The notes under the pieces: model-generated
What the model saw: the letters and a program-made list of their open reading frames with translations, nothing else
The model's database searches: none
Told to the model about the DNA's origin: nothing
Program-made: the position numbers and the translations under genes
Shown: in pieces, positions 6,197 to 8,237 of the stretch
Layout of the letters: the number at the start of each line of letters is the position of its first letter
How positions within the stretch are numbered: position 1 is the first letter of the stretch
Source of the DNA: Ruminococcaceae bacterium UBA1425
Lineage (GTDB): Bacteria; Bacillota; Clostridia; Oscillospirales; Acutalibacteraceae
Assembly: GCA_002329365.1 (NCBI GenBank)
Contig: DCUB01000022.1
Coordinates: 1 to 8,237, forward strand
DNA: 8,237 nucleotides
Direction of reading: 5' to 3'

Positions 6197-8047
6197 TTGG
6201 CTAAGAACGAAAAAAGCAAGGCCGAGATATACCGCGAGGAAAGAAAGGCGCGCATTTCCAGCGCCGCGAAAAAAAGCGCAAAGAAAAAAATCAGAAGCCC
6301 TAAGCTTGTAAAGGCTTTAAAGGTCACGTTTTCAACCGTTATTAGCGTTGCCATTATCGCGGGTATTACATACTTCGCGTTTGACAGCGCAGGTGTTTTT
6401 GCACGGATGCAAACAGCCTTTTCCATCGGCGATACAAAGATAAGCGTTGCCGAATACGGATATATGTATTACCTGCGCTACAACAACCTGGCCAACACCT
6501 CATACCAGTATTATCAGCAGTACGGCTATGACGTTTACGGGTTTGATTACAAAGCTTCACCGAAGGAACAGGAAAGCACTCAGACGGACGACGACGGTAA
6601 AAAGCTCATGTGGGACGAATATCTCGTCAAGGATACCGTCGATTTCCTCCGCGAGTTCTATGTAATATATAACGAAGCCGTTTCAAAGGGCTATACTCTT
6701 ACCGAAGATGAAAAAAAGGATATTGACGAGAAGATTGAGGAAATGCGCAAAACGGCGGCGGGAGACCCCGAAGCTGACAGCCATGAAGGGATATCCATGT
6801 CACTCAATGCATACCTCAGGGCATCTTACGGCAAGGGTATTACCGAGCGCTTTATGCGTGACATGATGGAAAAGCAGGCAATAACGCAGAGGTACAGCGA
6901 GAACAAGCAGCAGGAGTTTAAGGATAAATACACCGACGAAAAGCTTGACGCCGAGTATAAGAAGGATGTCGATTCATACGACGTTGTAAACCTTCGCGAA
7001 TACAAATTTGAAAAAGAAAAGCTGGAGGCGGAAAAGGGCGAAACCGACGAACAGCTCAAGGAAAGACAGGCAAAGGCAGATAAGGAATTAAAGGCAAAGG
7101 CCGACGCATTTTTTAACAAGATTAAGGACGAGGCATCCTTCCTGACTGCCGCCGAGGAACAGCACACGGCCGACGATGCGGCAAAGGCTGCAAAGGAAGA
7201 TAAGACAGAAGAAAAAGACGATAAAGCCGACGACAAATCAAAAGAGGATACAGAGGATAAAGAGGATACGGAAACGGACGAGGATAAGGAATCCGGGGAG
7301 GAAAAGGACGAGCACGAGTACGACGCCGACGAGTCTACAAAGAGTTATTATAAGGACAAGAAAACAATAACAAGCAGCTATTCCGAAAAGGTGGCAACAT
7401 GGGCGTTTGAAGACGGTCGCAAGGCGGGAGATAAGCAGGTGTTTGAAACCGACACGGCATATTATGTGCTTTACATGGTAAAAACACAGTATCCGCTCAA
7501 CACAATCGACGTCCGCCACATACTGTTTATGACGGTCGACAGCAGCTCGGGCGAGGAACTCTCCGAAGAAGAAATCAAGGCGAAAAAAGATAAGTGCGAC
7601 GAGATATTAAAGCAGTGGAAGGACAGCAACGATAAGAGCGAGGATTACTTCGCGCAGCTTGCGAATGAAAACAGCGAGGATACAGGCTCCAACACAAACG
7701 GCGGTCTTTACGAGGGAGTAACGCCCGGACAGATGGTCTCCGAGTTCGACGAGTGGATATTCGACAAGGGCAGAAAGACCGGAGACGTGGAGGTTGTCAA
7801 GAGCGATTACGGCTATCATATAATGTACTACGTCGGCAACCCGAGCTATAAATACAGATTTGACCTTCGCACATCCCACACCCAGGACGATTATTCCGGC
7901 TGGCTTGAAAAGAATATGGAAGACAAGTCAAACGCTGTCGTCAGGAACGAGAAATATATGAAAATGGGCTACGACAGAGCCTATATGCTGATTGACAAAA
8001 CCGTCGAAAACATTAAGAACAGCCAGCAAAGCGGAACGAATCAATAA
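6197..8047 (+). CDS. Membrane-anchored parvulin-type peptidyl-prolyl isomerase (PrsA/SurA-like foldase)
   Basis: Numbering is from TTG 6197 (616 residues). A very basic N-terminal tail (1-40) precedes one membrane span at about 43-62, so the bulk lies outside the cell, where it would help exported proteins fold. There is no lipobox, unlike classical PrsA. Residues 75-260 are helical and Tyr-rich at first, resembling a SurA/PrsA N-terminal chaperone region. A complete parvulin domain spans 436-546, with His441 in VRHILF, GGLYEG at 502-507 and His541 in YGYHIMYY. Residues 262-428 resemble the same domain: VNLREYKF aligns with IDVRHILF, and WAFEDGRKAGD with WIFDKGRKTGD. Here Glu268 and Tyr423 replace the histidines, and an acidic Asp/Glu/Lys insert occupies about 325-385. 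The first unit is therefore probably non-catalytic. The gene stands alone, with its own promoter and a terminator. Confidence 0.9.
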   Translation: MAKNEKSKAEIYREERKARISSAAKKSAKKKIRSPKLVKALKVTFSTVISVAIIAGITYFAFDSAGVFARMQTAFSIGDTKISVAEYGYMYYLRYNNLANTSYQYYQQYGYDVYGFDYKASPKEQESTQTDDDGKKLMWDEYLVKDTVDFLREFYVIYNEAVSKGYTLTEDEKKDIDEKIEEMRKTAAGDPEADSHEGISMSLNAYLRASYGKGITERFMRDMMEKQAITQRYSENKQQEFKDKYTDEKLDAEYKKDVDSYDVVNLREYKFEKEKLEAEKGETDEQLKERQAKADKELKAKADAFFNKIKDEASFLTAAEEQHTADDAAKAAKEDKTEEKDDKADDKSKEDTEDKEDTETDEDKESGEEKDEHEYDADESTKSYYKDKKTITSSYSEKVATWAFEDGRKAGDKQVFETDTAYYVLYMVKTQYPLNTIDVRHILFMTVDSSSGEELSEEEIKAKKDKCDEILKQWKDSNDKSEDYFAQLANENSEDTGSNTNGGLYEGVTPGQMVSEFDEWIFDKGRKTGDVEVVKSDYGYHIMYYVGNPSYKYRFDLRTSHTQDDYSGWLEKNMEDKSNAVVRNEKYMKMGYDRAYMLIDKTVENIKNSQQSGTNQ

Positions 8048-8070
8048 TATTTAGTTCAGCGAATCATCCC

Positions 8071-8098
8071 GCAGGGAACGCGTTAACGCGTCCCCTGC
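8071..8098. repeat. Long-form palindromic repeat, GCGT type (copy 6)
   Basis: The 14-nt arms GCAGGGAACGCGTT and AACGCGTCCCCTGC pair with one A-C mismatch. It shares the GGAACG start and the CTGC flank with the other copies, but its inner arms read GCGT/ACGC instead of GCAT/ATGC. Confidence 0.8.
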
Positions 8099-8108
8099 GA
8101 AGTTTTTT
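8071..8108 (+). terminator. Probable rho-independent terminator of the parvulin gene
   Basis: The strong GC-rich stem of palindrome copy 6 (8071-8098) is followed after four bases by TTTTTT (8103-8108). It begins 24 nt after the parvulin stop codon. The 4-nt offset before the T-run makes it good but not ideal. Confidence 0.6.
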
Positions 8109-8218
8109 GATAATAAATAATATGCAAGATTATACCCTGACCGTTTATTGTATTTTGCATGAAACCGTCAAGGCAAAAACTGCTGTTGTTTTTTATAAAA
8201 GGCAAAAATACTACGCAG

Positions 8219-8237
8219 GGAACGGTCTTGACCGTTC
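8219..8237. repeat. Palindromic repeat, GGTC type, cut by the window end (copy 7)
   Basis: The first 19 bases of the same 20-mer seen at 431 and 3622 are present. The left flank reads GCAG here rather than GTAG, showing that the two repeat types can share the GCAG flank. Confidence 0.8.

Noticed and set aside
6826..7236. 136-codon minus-strand frame, very Ser-rich
   Set aside because: It is an artefact of the antisense of Lys/Glu/Asp-rich parvulin codons. The Ser/Phe/Leu composition is what such reverse reading gives.
8122..8160. ATGCAA/TTGCAT inverted repeat in the right-hand gap
   Set aside because: The arms are AT-rich 6-mers separated by 27 nt, easily a chance match in this AT-rich stretch.

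Overview
The window reads as chromosomal DNA of a Gram-positive, low-to-mid GC member of the Clostridia, probably a gut-type Oscillospiraceae/Ruminococcaceae relative. This placement is inference. It rests on a perfect CIRCE operator before groES-groEL, GroEL and RluA-family sequence flavour, purine-rich Shine-Dalgarno sites, frequent GTG/TTG start codons, and a membrane-anchored parvulin foldase. No tRNA, rRNA, CRISPR array, transposase or phage gene was seen.

Layout. On the minus strand at the left is the chaperonin operon. A sigma-A-type promoter and a CIRCE operator (890-916) precede groES (857-570). An unusually long 238-nt gap with three hairpins follows, then the first 110 codons of groEL (331 to the window edge). 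Divergently, on the plus strand, come an O-antigen ligase-family membrane protein (1077-2477) and an overlapping EamA/DMT-family transporter (2464-3402). A 300-nt non-coding stretch (3403-3702) carries three short palindromes and an extended -10 promoter. It leads into a FAD-dependent oxidoreductase (3703-5040), which is followed 65 nt later by an RluA-family pseudouridine synthase (5106-6077). A leader with its own promoter then precedes a 616-residue membrane-anchored parvulin-type peptidyl-prolyl isomerase (6197-8047), which ends at a hairpin plus T-run.

The genes do not form one pathway. They are a heat-shock chaperonin operon, a possible envelope-glycan/transport pair, a redox enzyme, an RNA-modifying enzyme and an extracytoplasmic foldase. 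GroES/GroEL (cytoplasm) and the parvulin protein (cell surface) both serve protein folding, but nothing visible links their regulation.

Two features stand out. The first is a family of seven short palindromes (six complete or nearly so, one cut by the window edge) confined to three intergenic regions. Their outer arms are invariant (GGAACG/CGTTCC), while their inner arms differ between copies mostly by compensatory changes. In context they appear as operon-internal hairpins, as an mRNA 5'-end hairpin and as a terminator stem. The second is the parvulin protein, which appears to hold two tandem parvulin units. The first lacks both conserved histidines and is split by an acidic, low-complexity insert of about 60 residues.
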